DNA of 64,000 nt from Bradyrhizobium sp. WSM471 (lineage in GTDB: Bacteria; Pseudomonadota; Alphaproteobacteria; Rhizobiales; Xanthobacteraceae), in the NCBI RefSeq assembly GCF_000244915.1, contig NZ_CM001442.1, forward strand, positions 6,076,001 through 6,140,000. The letters run 5' to 3'. The notes below the pieces were generated by a model, which worked only from the letters and a program-made list of their open reading frames with translations, did no database searches and had not been told where the DNA came from. Numbering within the stretch: the first letter of the stretch is position 1; each line of letters opens with the position of its first letter. A program made the translations under genes and the position numbers. Positions 34,817-42,530 of this stretch are shown here, piece by piece.

Positions 34817-35272
34817 TCAACCGCCGCTGAGCGTGCGGCTGACGCGGGTCACGAGCGCATCCCACTGCCGCTTTTCGGCGGCGGGATAGTTGATCAGCAC
34901 GCAATGCACGTAGCGACGGCCAAAGTTGCAGCGGTCGTACCAGATCTTGCCGCCCCGGGTGCTGGAGACCACGAAGAAACGCGGCGTGATGCGCTTATAC
35001 GTGATCCCCGATGGCGGATTCTTCCGCGCCAGGAAAGCGGCCGGTGAGCTGCCGTCGTTGGGAACGGCCTGCACCGTCAAATCCGCGCGGCCGTCGCTGG
35101 TCCGGTACTGCATGCCATAGCCGTCGGGCTGGCCGGCTTGCTCGGTGAAGATCGACGAGGGAATGTCGACGCTGGTCCCGGTCTCGGGAATACGATAGCC
35201 GCTCCAGCTCTCCGCACCGGCAGCAGCCGGCAAGCTACAGAGCATCACAAGGATGGTGGCAATCTTTTTCAT
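34817..35272 (-). CDS. small secreted protein with an EcfG-type promoter
   Basis: The product is 151 aa from ATG 35272 (MKKIATILVMLCSLPAAAGA), a clear signal peptide of about 20 residues. The mature protein has a compact mixed fold (SWSGYRIPETGTSVDIPSSI, PSGITYKRITPRFFVVSSTR) with two Cys (in RCNFGRRYVHCVLI) that may form a disulphide. No family is recognised. A general-stress promoter, GGAAC-N16-CGTT, lies 32-56 bp upstream, so it is probably a stress-induced envelope protein. Confidence 0.75.
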   Translation of the reverse strand: MKKIATILVMLCSLPAAAGAESWSGYRIPETGTSVDIPSSIFTEQAGQPDGYGMQYRTSDGRADLTVQAVPNDGSSPAAFLARKNPPSGITYKRITPRFFVVSSTRGGKIWYDRCNFGRRYVHCVLINYPAAEKRQWDALVTRVSRTLSGG

Positions 35273-35303
35273 CGTATGGCCCGGTTTGCGCTGGTGGGCC
35301 GAC

Positions 35304-35328
35304 AACGTGGGGAAACGCCGGACGTTCC
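35304..35328 (-). promoter_or_regulatory. EcfG-type general stress promoter
   Basis: On the minus strand the -35 GGAAC (35328-35324) and -10 CGTT (35307-35304) are separated by exactly 16 bases, the alphaproteobacterial EcfG consensus. The resulting start of transcription would be about 25 bases before the ATG at 35272. Confidence 0.75.
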
Positions 35329-35388
35329 TTTCCGCGGCATGAACGCGCGTTGCGCCGGACGTTGCAAGCCGGATGACGACGGACCCTC

Positions 35389-36762
35389 TCAAGCCGCGAG
35401 CGTCTCGTCCACGCGTCCAAGAGCCCGGCGAAGAGCCGCAAAGCAGTCCGCGTCGATTTGGGTGCCGATCATCTCCGACATGATCGCAAGAGCTTTCGTC
35501 ACCGGCATCGCAGCCCGATACGGCCGGTCCGCGGTCAGCGCATCGAAGATATCCGCGGTCGTGATGATTCGGGTGTCCAGGCAGATCTGGTCTCCCGCGA
35601 GCCCGCGGGGATAGCCTTTGCCGTCCAGCCGCTCGTGATGCGCCCCGGCGATCGGAGCGAGATCGCCAAACGCGCCGATGCGCGACAGGATCGCTTCCGA
35701 ATGCGCGGAATGCTTGCGCATGATCTCCCATTCGTGGTCGTCAAGCTTACCCGGCTTGTCGAGGATTGCGTTGCTGACGCCGAGCTTGCCGATGTCGTGC
35801 AACAGCGCGGCACGCTTGAGCCAGCGTCGCCGCTCGGCAGTGAACTCCAGCTGCTCCGCGATCATGTCGGTAAACAGCGTGACGCGCTCGCTGTGGCCGC
35901 TGGTGTAGGGACTTTTGGAATCGACCACCTGGGCGAAGGCCGCCGCGATATCATCCAGATAGTCCTCATCCACCGGGACGCTCGCTTGCTGCGGCAGCAG
36001 AGGAACAGTCTCGGACCCACCCTCAGTGCCAAGCATGTCCCAGAATCCAGGCTGCGCCGCGATGCGCTCAAAAGCGGCGACCAGCTCTGGATCGAACCAG
36101 GTGCCGGCTCGATTCCGGGCCTCACGAAGGGCGGCTTCGGGACCGTTCGCGATGTAGAACACATCGACCACCTGGGCCAACAACGCGAGGCGGGAATAAA
36201 TCGGGACGGCCGCGCCGCGAAGGCCGAGCGGCTTGCCGCCGCCATCCCAATGCTCATCGAGGTTTTTGATGCCCTCCGCGACCGGCTCGGAGAAGCGCAT
36301 TTTGCGGGCGATGTCGGCGCCGCGATGGCAGCGCGTCTCGATCAGTTCGCGAGCGATCTCGCCGCCGTTCTGGAAGATGTTGACGATGGCGCGAAACCGT
36401 TCGGCCAGGCCCGCTTTCAGCCCGGTATGGCCCAGCACGAAGCGCAGCGCCTGCGGCAGGCTGCCGTCAATGAGCTTGAAGTCCTGCTTGAAGGAGAGAT
36501 CATCGGTCAGATACAGCTCGCAGATGCGCGCAGCGTTGCTGCTGCAGCCGAGATCCTTCAGCAACAGCGCGTAGTAAAGTTCGACGATCTCGTCCTCGTC
36601 GAGGCCGATCTCCCTGCCGATCAAGACGCCGATGCGGCTGCATCGCACGCAATGTCCGGCCGGCTGCCCCTCGGAGAGATCGAGTGCGTGGCTCAGCGCA
36701 CCCAGCAGTTCAGAAAGCGTGATCCGATCGAGCGGCTTGGGGGCGTGCAGGATGGGGTCCAT
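35389..36762 (-). CDS. HD-GYP domain protein with a degenerate first HD domain
   Basis: The 457-aa cytoplasmic protein has a C-terminal HD-GYP domain with all hallmarks: HSERVTLF (about residue 287), LLHDIGKLG (about 323), HSAHSE, HHERLDGKGYPRG (about 378) and FDALTADRPYR. This domain cleaves cyclic di-GMP. The N-terminal half (HCVRCSRIGVLIGREIGLD, ALLLKDLGCSSNA) has the same helical order but a degenerate catalytic pair (KDLG in place of HDIG), so it is probably a sensor or regulatory duplicate. It is a single gene downstream of the carbohydrate operon. Confidence 0.9.
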   Translation of the reverse strand: MDPILHAPKPLDRITLSELLGALSHALDLSEGQPAGHCVRCSRIGVLIGREIGLDEDEIVELYYALLLKDLGCSSNAARICELYLTDDLSFKQDFKLIDGSLPQALRFVLGHTGLKAGLAERFRAIVNIFQNGGEIARELIETRCHRGADIARKMRFSEPVAEGIKNLDEHWDGGGKPLGLRGAAVPIYSRLALLAQVVDVFYIANGPEAALREARNRAGTWFDPELVAAFERIAAQPGFWDMLGTEGGSETVPLLPQQASVPVDEDYLDDIAAAFAQVVDSKSPYTSGHSERVTLFTDMIAEQLEFTAERRRWLKRAALLHDIGKLGVSNAILDKPGKLDDHEWEIMRKHSAHSEAILSRIGAFGDLAPIAGAHHERLDGKGYPRGLAGDQICLDTRIITTADIFDALTADRPYRAAMPVTKALAIMSEMIGTQIDADCFAALRRALGRVDETLAA

Positions 36763-36882
36763 CGACGGGGGCTCCGGGGCTGGTTCGGCCTGTGAAGACG
36801 CGGATCACATCACCAGCCGATCAACTGATCACCAGAGGATTAACAAGAGGTTTGTTTGGGGGTGATCCATTCGAAAGTCGCC

Positions 36883-36902
36883 CCCTACGCCGACCGCTTC
36901 AC
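36883..36902. repeat. 20-bp sequence identical to the 3' end of the GGDEF-EAL gene
   Basis: CCCTACGCCGACCGCTTCAC here is identical to 42511-42530, where it spans the last codons and stop of the c-di-GMP gene. Here it lies in the gap between the GH130 stop and the HD-GYP start. Confidence 0.6.
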
Positions 36903-36950
36903 GCTTTTTTCATCTCACCGGATGGATGTCGCGAACGGTCAGCGCAGGTC

Positions 36951-38303
36951 CTATGCGCTACTGTCCATGGCCGCGACCAAGGACGCGATCTCGATGGTCG
37001 CGAAATTGCAGAAGGTGTCGGAGACCGCATAGGGGAAGATGATCTTGTCGCGGTGGCGCATCGCGCCGCAGGTATAGACGACGTTGGGAACATATCCTTC
37101 GCGTTCGGAAGGGTCCGGGCGCAATAGTGGCTCGCGCAGGCGACCGAGCACCTTCGAAGGGTCCTTCTTGTCCAGCAGCGCAGCCCCGATCGAATATTTC
37201 CGCACAGGGCCGACACCGTGCGTCAGCAGTAGCCACCCCTCATCGAGCTCGATCGGAGATCCGCAATTGCCGATCTGCACGAACTCCCAGGGGTATCGCG
37301 GCTTCAGAATCGGCTGGCCCCCATCCCACGTATGCAGATCGTCGGAAAAGATCAGATAGAGGTTCTCGTTATCCTGGCGCGCGATCATCGCATATCTGCC
37401 CCCGATCTTGCGCGGGAATAACGCCATGCCCTTGTTGCGCGCGGCATTGCCCTTCAGGGTCGACAGCCGGAACGATACAAAATCGGACGTCTCGATCAGC
37501 TCCGACCGGATCGCCCGTCCGCTATAGGCAGTGTAGGTCGCGTAGTAGATCGTCTCGCCGGCGTTGCTGAATTGCACAAAGCGGGCATCCTCGATCCCGT
37601 TCGACTGCGCTTCGGTGATCGGAAAAATCACCCGCTCGCTCAGATCCTGGCCGGCCGCGAAAGTAACAGCAATCTCGTCGCCGCCGGCGCCCGATGTCAG
37701 CCTGACGAGATCGGGGCTGGATGCCAGACGCACCGTCGGGTCGATGGTCACGGTCCCGTCTTCCGCAATAAGCCCCGAGCGAAATGTCAGCGAAGACACA
37801 TGACCCTCGCCGACCGCACGCAGACTCAGGACGAAGCGGAGGCTGCCTTCCGGCGTTCCGGATTGATCGGGATGTGGCACGATACTCGGATTGAACAATG
37901 CCGAGGCCTCAAACGAATATTCGTTGAGAAAATAGGCGCCCGCGAGTTGGCGCTGCACCTGCGTGAAGACAGCATGGTCGGCCAGCGCCTCTTCCATTTC
38001 CGCGGCGCGTGCCTCGAAGGTCCGCAACAGATTGCGGTGACGGCCGAGGAAGTTCTCCAGAACGTCGGCCAATTGCCGTCCAGCGGTCTCGGGATCGAGC
38101 GCGAGGACCCGTTCGACGATATGGTTGGCGCGGGTCTTGTCCGTCGGATTGAGGTCGCGCGGCTCTGTTGCCGGCTTGAAGGGCCGGACGATGACACGGG
38201 TCGGATCAGGCCGCAGCTGAAGGGCTTGGCGTTTGAGGAAGGGAGATTGCGACAAAACGGCCTCGATGGGTTGAAGGATGAAATCGTAGTCCTGCTCCGT
38301 CAA
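36951..38303 (-). CDS. GH130 family glycosidase/phosphorylase
   Basis: The 450-aa protein starts at a TTG (38303), inside a 4-bp TTGA overlap with the glycosyltransferase gene. After a 120-residue helical N-terminal extension comes a GH130 five-bladed beta-propeller: ALFNPSIVPHPD, NCGSPIELDEGWLLLTHGVG, YSIGAALLDKKDPSKVLGR, EGYVPNVVYTCGAMRH and KIIFPYAVSDTFCNFATIEI near the end. GH130 enzymes mostly phosphorolyse or hydrolyse beta-mannosides. Co-location with a phosphomannose isomerase and a GT4 glycosyltransferase supports a mannose-containing product. Whether it is a phosphorylase or hydrolase cannot be decided here. Confidence 0.88.
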   Translation of the reverse strand: MTEQDYDFILQPIEAVLSQSPFLKRQALQLRPDPTRVIVRPFKPATEPRDLNPTDKTRANHIVERVLALDPETAGRQLADVLENFLGRHRNLLRTFEARAAEMEEALADHAVFTQVQRQLAGAYFLNEYSFEASALFNPSIVPHPDQSGTPEGSLRFVLSLRAVGEGHVSSLTFRSGLIAEDGTVTIDPTVRLASSPDLVRLTSGAGGDEIAVTFAAGQDLSERVIFPITEAQSNGIEDARFVQFSNAGETIYYATYTAYSGRAIRSELIETSDFVSFRLSTLKGNAARNKGMALFPRKIGGRYAMIARQDNENLYLIFSDDLHTWDGGQPILKPRYPWEFVQIGNCGSPIELDEGWLLLTHGVGPVRKYSIGAALLDKKDPSKVLGRLREPLLRPDPSEREGYVPNVVYTCGAMRHRDKIIFPYAVSDTFCNFATIEIASLVAAMDSSA

Positions 38304-40576
38304 GCGACGAGAGGAGCAGGTTTGGCCCGGCTTTCGCTGAGGCGGGCAATTTGCCGAATCTCGGAAAGACCAAGCAAATACGACACCACGGATTCCCCTC
38401 CCCGATTCTCATTGGGACGGTCGGGGTGCAGGCCATCCCGGCAGCTTCCGGTTTCCAGATCGACCAGCGAGGCCGACAGATCGTTGCTGCCTAGAAACCA
38501 CGCAAAGACCCGCGCGGCTTCGGCTTTCCACTCGACATCGTGATCGGCCCGCCACGCAGCGAGGCATGCCGCGATGGTCGCCGCGGCCTCCAGCGGCTGC
38601 TGGTCGAAGGCTTGCGACGGCTGGCGTCGATCGCCAAATCCCGCTGTGCCGATCGGGCGGAATTGGCCTTTTGCTGAGGTTTGGCGCTCCACAAGCCAGC
38701 GCAACGACTCCAGACCGATATTGACATAACGCGATGTCTTGCTCGCCAGGCCGGTCATGATCAGCGCCTGGGGCAAGCGGGCGTTATCGTAGGCCAAGCC
38801 GTCCTCGAACCAGACCCAATCGCCGGTGGCCACGGTGTCGAAGATCAAGACCAACCGATCGGCAAGCACGGCACGCAGGCGGGTCGCCTGGACATCGTCC
38901 GGGACCGCCGAGCAGTAAGCATCGAGGCCCAGCAATACGAACGCCCACGCACGGGGCGAACGAAAGCTTTCCACTGTCGCCATCGCTTCGGAAAACAGCG
39001 CCGCGGCCCATGAGCGCCGCGACGGGCTGGCATCGGTCAGCGCGCACACGCCCAAGGCCCAGAGCGTGCGTCCGTGGCTATCCTCCGACCCCCTGTCCTC
39101 CAACCAGCAGCGGTTGAAGCCCATGAAATTGCGAAATCGTCGTGTATCCGGATTCCAGGCGTGCTGGACAAAGGCGGCAAATCGCGCCGTCAGGACTTCC
39201 GGCAGCCGCTCTTCGCCCGGATTGTTGAGCGCACAGGCCACGAGCAGCGCCCGGGCGTTGTCGTCGACGCAATAGCCGTGGGCACGATCCGGCACGCTAT
39301 GAACGGCATGCTGAAACAATCCCGTGTCGTCACACATCGACAGGAAATGACCGAGCTGCATTTCCGGCGGGGCGCGGCTGTCGCGCAGCAGCGTACCAGT
39401 ATCCGTGCGCGCAATGGTCTTGAGCCGATGCCGTCGGCCGGCGTTCTCGAAGACCGACATATAGCGTTCGGCGGTTCTTTCCCACGTCATCGCGCGGCTG
39501 CTCGAATAGGCGCGCTTGCGCATCGCCTGCCGAAGCACGTCGTTGGTGAGCAACTTGGCGATTTCGACGCCGAGCGCGGCCGCATCGCCAAACGGAACCA
39601 GGATGCCGCGGCCATCGGCCAATAGTTCACGGGCATGCCAATACGGGGTGGAAACCACGGCTTTACCGAGGCCGAAACTATAGGCCAGCGTGCCCGATGT
39701 CATCTGGGCCTCACTGAGGTACGGCGTCACGTAGACGTCGGACATCGAGATGAACTCGAGCAGCGTTTTCTTGTCGACGAACTGATCGAGGAATACGACG
39801 TGATCCTCGACGCCAGCTTGGCGCGCATGCGCCATCAGGGCCTCCCGATAGGCTTCACCCCTGTCTCGCACGAGGTTGGGATGCGTCGCACCGAGCACGA
39901 CGTAAACGGCGTCGGGTCGGGTCTTCAGAATCGAAGGCATCGCATCGATCATGACTTCGATACCCTTGTTCGGCGACAGCAATCCGAAGGTCAGGATGAC
40001 CGACTTGTTGCTGAATCCGAGCGCAGCCTTGGCCGCGTCGGGTTCGACGAACGCAAACTCCGGGATACCGTGCGGGATGATTTCGATCTTCTCGTCAGCC
40101 ACGTGATAGACGGAGCGCAACAACTCCCGACCCTTTTCAGCCATCACGACGACCTTGGACGAGCACTCGACGATGCGCGCGATGACATCGCGCTGAGCCT
40201 CTGTCGGCTCGGACAGGACTGTATGCAAGGTTGTCACGATTGGTATGGTCAGGCGCGACAAGAGCGCCATGATGTGGCCTCCGGCTTCGCCGCCGAAAAT
40301 GCCGAATTCGTGCTGCAGCGAAACCGCCTCGAAGCCGCCGGCGTTCAGATAGGCGGCCGCGCGGGCATAATCATCTTGCCGGTTGTCGTTGATCTCCAGG
40401 CCCACGGTGGCAGGATAATCGTAGACTTGGCCGTGATCCGTCATCGCCACGATGACGGTCTCCAGATCACCCCGGGACGCCGCAATGGCGCTCTGCAAGT
40501 CGGTGGTGAAGGTCGCAATGCCGCAGCGGCGGGGAAGCGAATTGCCGATGAATGCGATACGATTTACGGCAGCCAA
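38300..40576 (-). CDS. GT4 glycosyltransferase fused to an alpha/alpha-barrel domain
   Basis: The 758-aa protein is read from TTG 40576 (MAAVNRIAFIGNSLPRRCGI), which has GGAG upstream. Residues 1-385 are a GT-B fold of family GT4: PRRCGIATFTTDLQ, VTTLHTVL, IPHGIPEF, LTFGLLSPNKGIEVMI, and SEAQMTSGTLAYSFGLGKAV near the end of the donor site. Residues ~420-758 resemble a six-hairpin alpha/alpha glycosidase-like domain: HGYCVDDNARALLVAC, DWVWFEDGLAYDNARLPQAL, FDQQPLEAAATIAACLAAW and NRGGESVVSYLLGLSE. The fusion joins a sugar transferase to a possible glycan-binding or processing domain. It sits between phosphomannose isomerase and GH130 in one operon. Confidence 0.88.
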   Translation of the reverse strand: MAAVNRIAFIGNSLPRRCGIATFTTDLQSAIAASRGDLETVIVAMTDHGQVYDYPATVGLEINDNRQDDYARAAAYLNAGGFEAVSLQHEFGIFGGEAGGHIMALLSRLTIPIVTTLHTVLSEPTEAQRDVIARIVECSSKVVVMAEKGRELLRSVYHVADEKIEIIPHGIPEFAFVEPDAAKAALGFSNKSVILTFGLLSPNKGIEVMIDAMPSILKTRPDAVYVVLGATHPNLVRDRGEAYREALMAHARQAGVEDHVVFLDQFVDKKTLLEFISMSDVYVTPYLSEAQMTSGTLAYSFGLGKAVVSTPYWHARELLADGRGILVPFGDAAALGVEIAKLLTNDVLRQAMRKRAYSSSRAMTWERTAERYMSVFENAGRRHRLKTIARTDTGTLLRDSRAPPEMQLGHFLSMCDDTGLFQHAVHSVPDRAHGYCVDDNARALLVACALNNPGEERLPEVLTARFAAFVQHAWNPDTRRFRNFMGFNRCWLEDRGSEDSHGRTLWALGVCALTDASPSRRSWAAALFSEAMATVESFRSPRAWAFVLLGLDAYCSAVPDDVQATRLRAVLADRLVLIFDTVATGDWVWFEDGLAYDNARLPQALIMTGLASKTSRYVNIGLESLRWLVERQTSAKGQFRPIGTAGFGDRRQPSQAFDQQPLEAAATIAACLAAWRADHDVEWKAEAARVFAWFLGSNDLSASLVDLETGSCRDGLHPDRPNENRGGESVVSYLLGLSEIRQIARLSESRAKPAPLVA

Positions 40577-40590
40577 TTTGGCGTCTCCGA

Positions 40591-41529
40591 TTATTTGAGC
40601 GCGGCGGTCTCGAAGGGAGACGGGACCAGGGGGCTGGGAAAGGCGTGCGGTACGCGACTGGCGCTGGTGGCGCTGCGCTTTATCAACGCAGCAGGGTTTA
40701 TCTTCGGGCCGGGATAGGCCAGCAGCGCCTTCAACCCGTTCGCACCGACCTCGATTTCCGCATGGTCGGCTTCCAGGAAGAACGCCTCCCCCGGCGCCAG
40801 CCTGGTCGAACCGAGTTGGGCGTGGCCTTCGATCGCCAGCAGCCAGGTCTCTTTCGGTGCGTCGAGCATCCAAACGGAGCCTGGAGCGAGGTCAGTTTGC
40901 TCCAGCGCAAAATAGGAATTGACCGTCAGGACCGTTCGCGCGGCGCTCAGGCGCTTGGAAGGCATTTGGATCCCGCGTGGGCCCGCCGTCGCCACCGCGA
41001 CGGCATTGTCGATGTGCAGTTGGCGCTCGCGTCCATAGTCGAACAGCCGGAACGTGGCGTCGCTGTGCTGCTGGATTTCGACGAGCACGATGCCAGCGCC
41101 GATCGCATGGACGGTTCCAGCAGGAATGAAGATGACGTCGCCTGGATGAACCGGCTGCCAATCCACGATATCGGCGATCGAGCCATCGGTGATCGCGGTT
41201 CGCAACTCGGCGGCGGAGCGCGGATGGTTCAGCCCCACCGCGACCCTGGCACCGAGGATCGCGGAGACGATGTACCAGGCTTCGGTCTTGCCGTTGGCAA
41301 GCCCGATCGAGCGCGCGAACGCATCATCCGGATGAACTTGAATCGACAGCGGCTCGGTGGTGAAGAGCATTTTGAGCAGCAACGCCGTCTTCGGCGCAGC
41401 AAGGCCCGGACGCTCGAACCACAATTCCCCGATCGGGCCGTCGCTCGTCGACGCCAGGCTCCAGGGCCGCAGATCGAGACTGCCCCAGGGCTTCGGCTTG
41501 GTTCGCACGATGGCATGTTCGATCGTCAA
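40591..41529 (-). CDS. manA: class I mannose-6-phosphate isomerase-like protein
   Basis: The 312-aa cupin-type enzyme is read from TTG 41529 with GGGAGG five bases upstream. Metal- and substrate-site segments are PLSIQVHPDDAFAR (His and Gln ligands), KTEAWYIVSA (Glu) and WQPVHPGDVIFIPAGTVHAIG (His). It interconverts mannose-6-P and fructose-6-P, feeding GDP-mannose or mannoside synthesis. It is the second gene of the four-gene operon and lies 14 bp before the GT4 gene. A dual-function ManA is possible but it lacks the GMP domain. The length suits the single-domain family. Confidence 0.9.
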   Translation of the reverse strand: MTIEHAIVRTKPKPWGSLDLRPWSLASTSDGPIGELWFERPGLAAPKTALLLKMLFTTEPLSIQVHPDDAFARSIGLANGKTEAWYIVSAILGARVAVGLNHPRSAAELRTAITDGSIADIVDWQPVHPGDVIFIPAGTVHAIGAGIVLVEIQQHSDATFRLFDYGRERQLHIDNAVAVATAGPRGIQMPSKRLSAARTVLTVNSYFALEQTDLAPGSVWMLDAPKETWLLAIEGHAQLGSTRLAPGEAFFLEADHAEIEVGANGLKALLAYPGPKINPAALIKRSATSASRVPHAFPSPLVPSPFETAALK

Positions 41530-41553
41530 GCGGGCCTCCCAAAGGCAGTGCGA

Positions 41554-41745
41554 TCAGTCGTTGACCGTTCGTGCCGGGCGCGGGCCGGTCCAGGGCGGAA
41601 GCGCATCCCATTCGGCCCTTCGCATGCGGCGCTCTTCATCGCCGACTTTGACGAAGACAAACGGAGCGTCGTCCTGCCCGGTCTTCGATCCCGTGAATGT
41701 GGCCGGAAGCCCGTTCGAATTTCGGATCGTTGCTGTGTTTGCCAC
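41554..41745 (-). CDS. 63-aa hypothetical protein heading the mannose/GT4/GH130 operon
   Basis: The small protein starts at GTG 41745 (MANTATIRNSNGLPATFTGS) behind a perfect AGGAGG site. It is polar, with FVFVKVGDEERRMRRAEWDALPP in the centre, and has no membrane segment or Cys. The TTG of phosphomannose isomerase follows 24 bp after its stop. No family is recognised. The strong ribosome-binding site and tight spacing are the evidence that it is a gene. Confidence 0.75.
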   Translation of the reverse strand: MANTATIRNSNGLPATFTGSKTGQDDAPFVFVKVGDEERRMRRAEWDALPPWTGPRPARTVND

Positions 41746-42161
41746 GTAAACCTCCTGACGATCTGCGTGCGAGATCGCTGCTGCAGATCAATTGAAAATG
41801 GATTCCGATGCATGAAGGGCGACGCAGTGACCCGCACCGGCGCCGGAGATACCAATCAGTCCAGGAGATTGGCATTTTGAGATATCGGACATCCGACCGC
41901 CTGCGTGGTTGAGGCGGGAGCGCAATGCTCTCAGTCACCGATAACTGCCAAGGGCGGGCGGCGATATCGGTATATAGGAACGCCGTCGCCCAATAGCGAG
42001 ACGAGCGCATCAACCAGATCGGCTTTATTAGCTGTATCTTTGTGTTGGCGTTACTCTATGGTCACACGGCCTGACGTCTGAGTTGACGGGGCTCATCGCT
42101 CGATTTCAATACTGGCCGGCTGATCCCCCTCTCAGAAGGGTTTTCGGCAATCGGATGTCGC
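41746..42161. other. 416-bp region without a recognisable gene
   Basis: This divergent intergenic stretch is lower in GC than the flanks (for example the TATCGGTATATAGG part near 41965). It should hold the promoter of the carbohydrate operon on the minus strand. No convincing coding region, RNA or repeat was found. Confidence 0.5.
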
Positions 42162-42446
42162 ATGGTTTCAACGGATCGTTTCCGGCAAGAGATTCGATCC
42201 CGGCTCGAATTGGCGAATGCGCAAGGCCGCCAGAACCTGACCATCGAGTGTGGCGAACTTTACCGGTCCATGAGCCAGCTGCCCATTTTCAATCGATGGA
42301 TGATCTTCTGCTGCAATGCTATGCGCGCGGAAATGGCCTTGACCGATCATTTGATTTTCGATGACAGGAACGAAAGTCTGCTGACCGTTCACTATGCATT
42401 GCCGCGTCAATGCCGACCAAAATCGACCCAGGCACGATCGAAGTAA
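42162..42446 (+). CDS. small conserved-type hypothetical protein with a CC motif
   Basis: The 94-aa protein starts at ATG 42162 (MVSTDRFRQEIRSRLELANA). The order of elements, FRxEIxxRL, then GELYRSM, then a central MIFCCNAMRAEM, and a C-terminal LTVHYALPR, matches a family of short hypothetical proteins known from alphaproteobacteria and actinobacteria, some next to HNH nuclease-type genes. The CC pair could bind metal. It is isolated in a low-GC stretch, and its start lacks a clear ribosome-binding site, so confidence is moderate. Confidence 0.6.
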   Translation: MVSTDRFRQEIRSRLELANAQGRQNLTIECGELYRSMSQLPIFNRWMIFCCNAMRAEMALTDHLIFDDRNESLLTVHYALPRQCRPKSTQARSK

Positions 42447-42510
42447 CGCGTTTCGTTGATTTCGATGGCGAGTCGGTCGTTGCTGCGGTGGCGGCTACTG
42501 AGAGTGGACG

Positions 42511-42530
42511 CCCTACGCCGACCGCTTCAC
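42511..42530. repeat. 20-bp sequence shared with 36883-36902
   Basis: CCCTACGCCGACCGCTTCAC overlaps the stop and last codons of the GGDEF-EAL gene and is identical to the copy 5.6 kb away. Confidence 0.6.

Noticed and set aside
42360..42382. Possible EcfG promoter (GGAAC...CGTT)
   Set aside because: The spacing is 14 bases in place of 16-17 and the site lies inside a coding frame.
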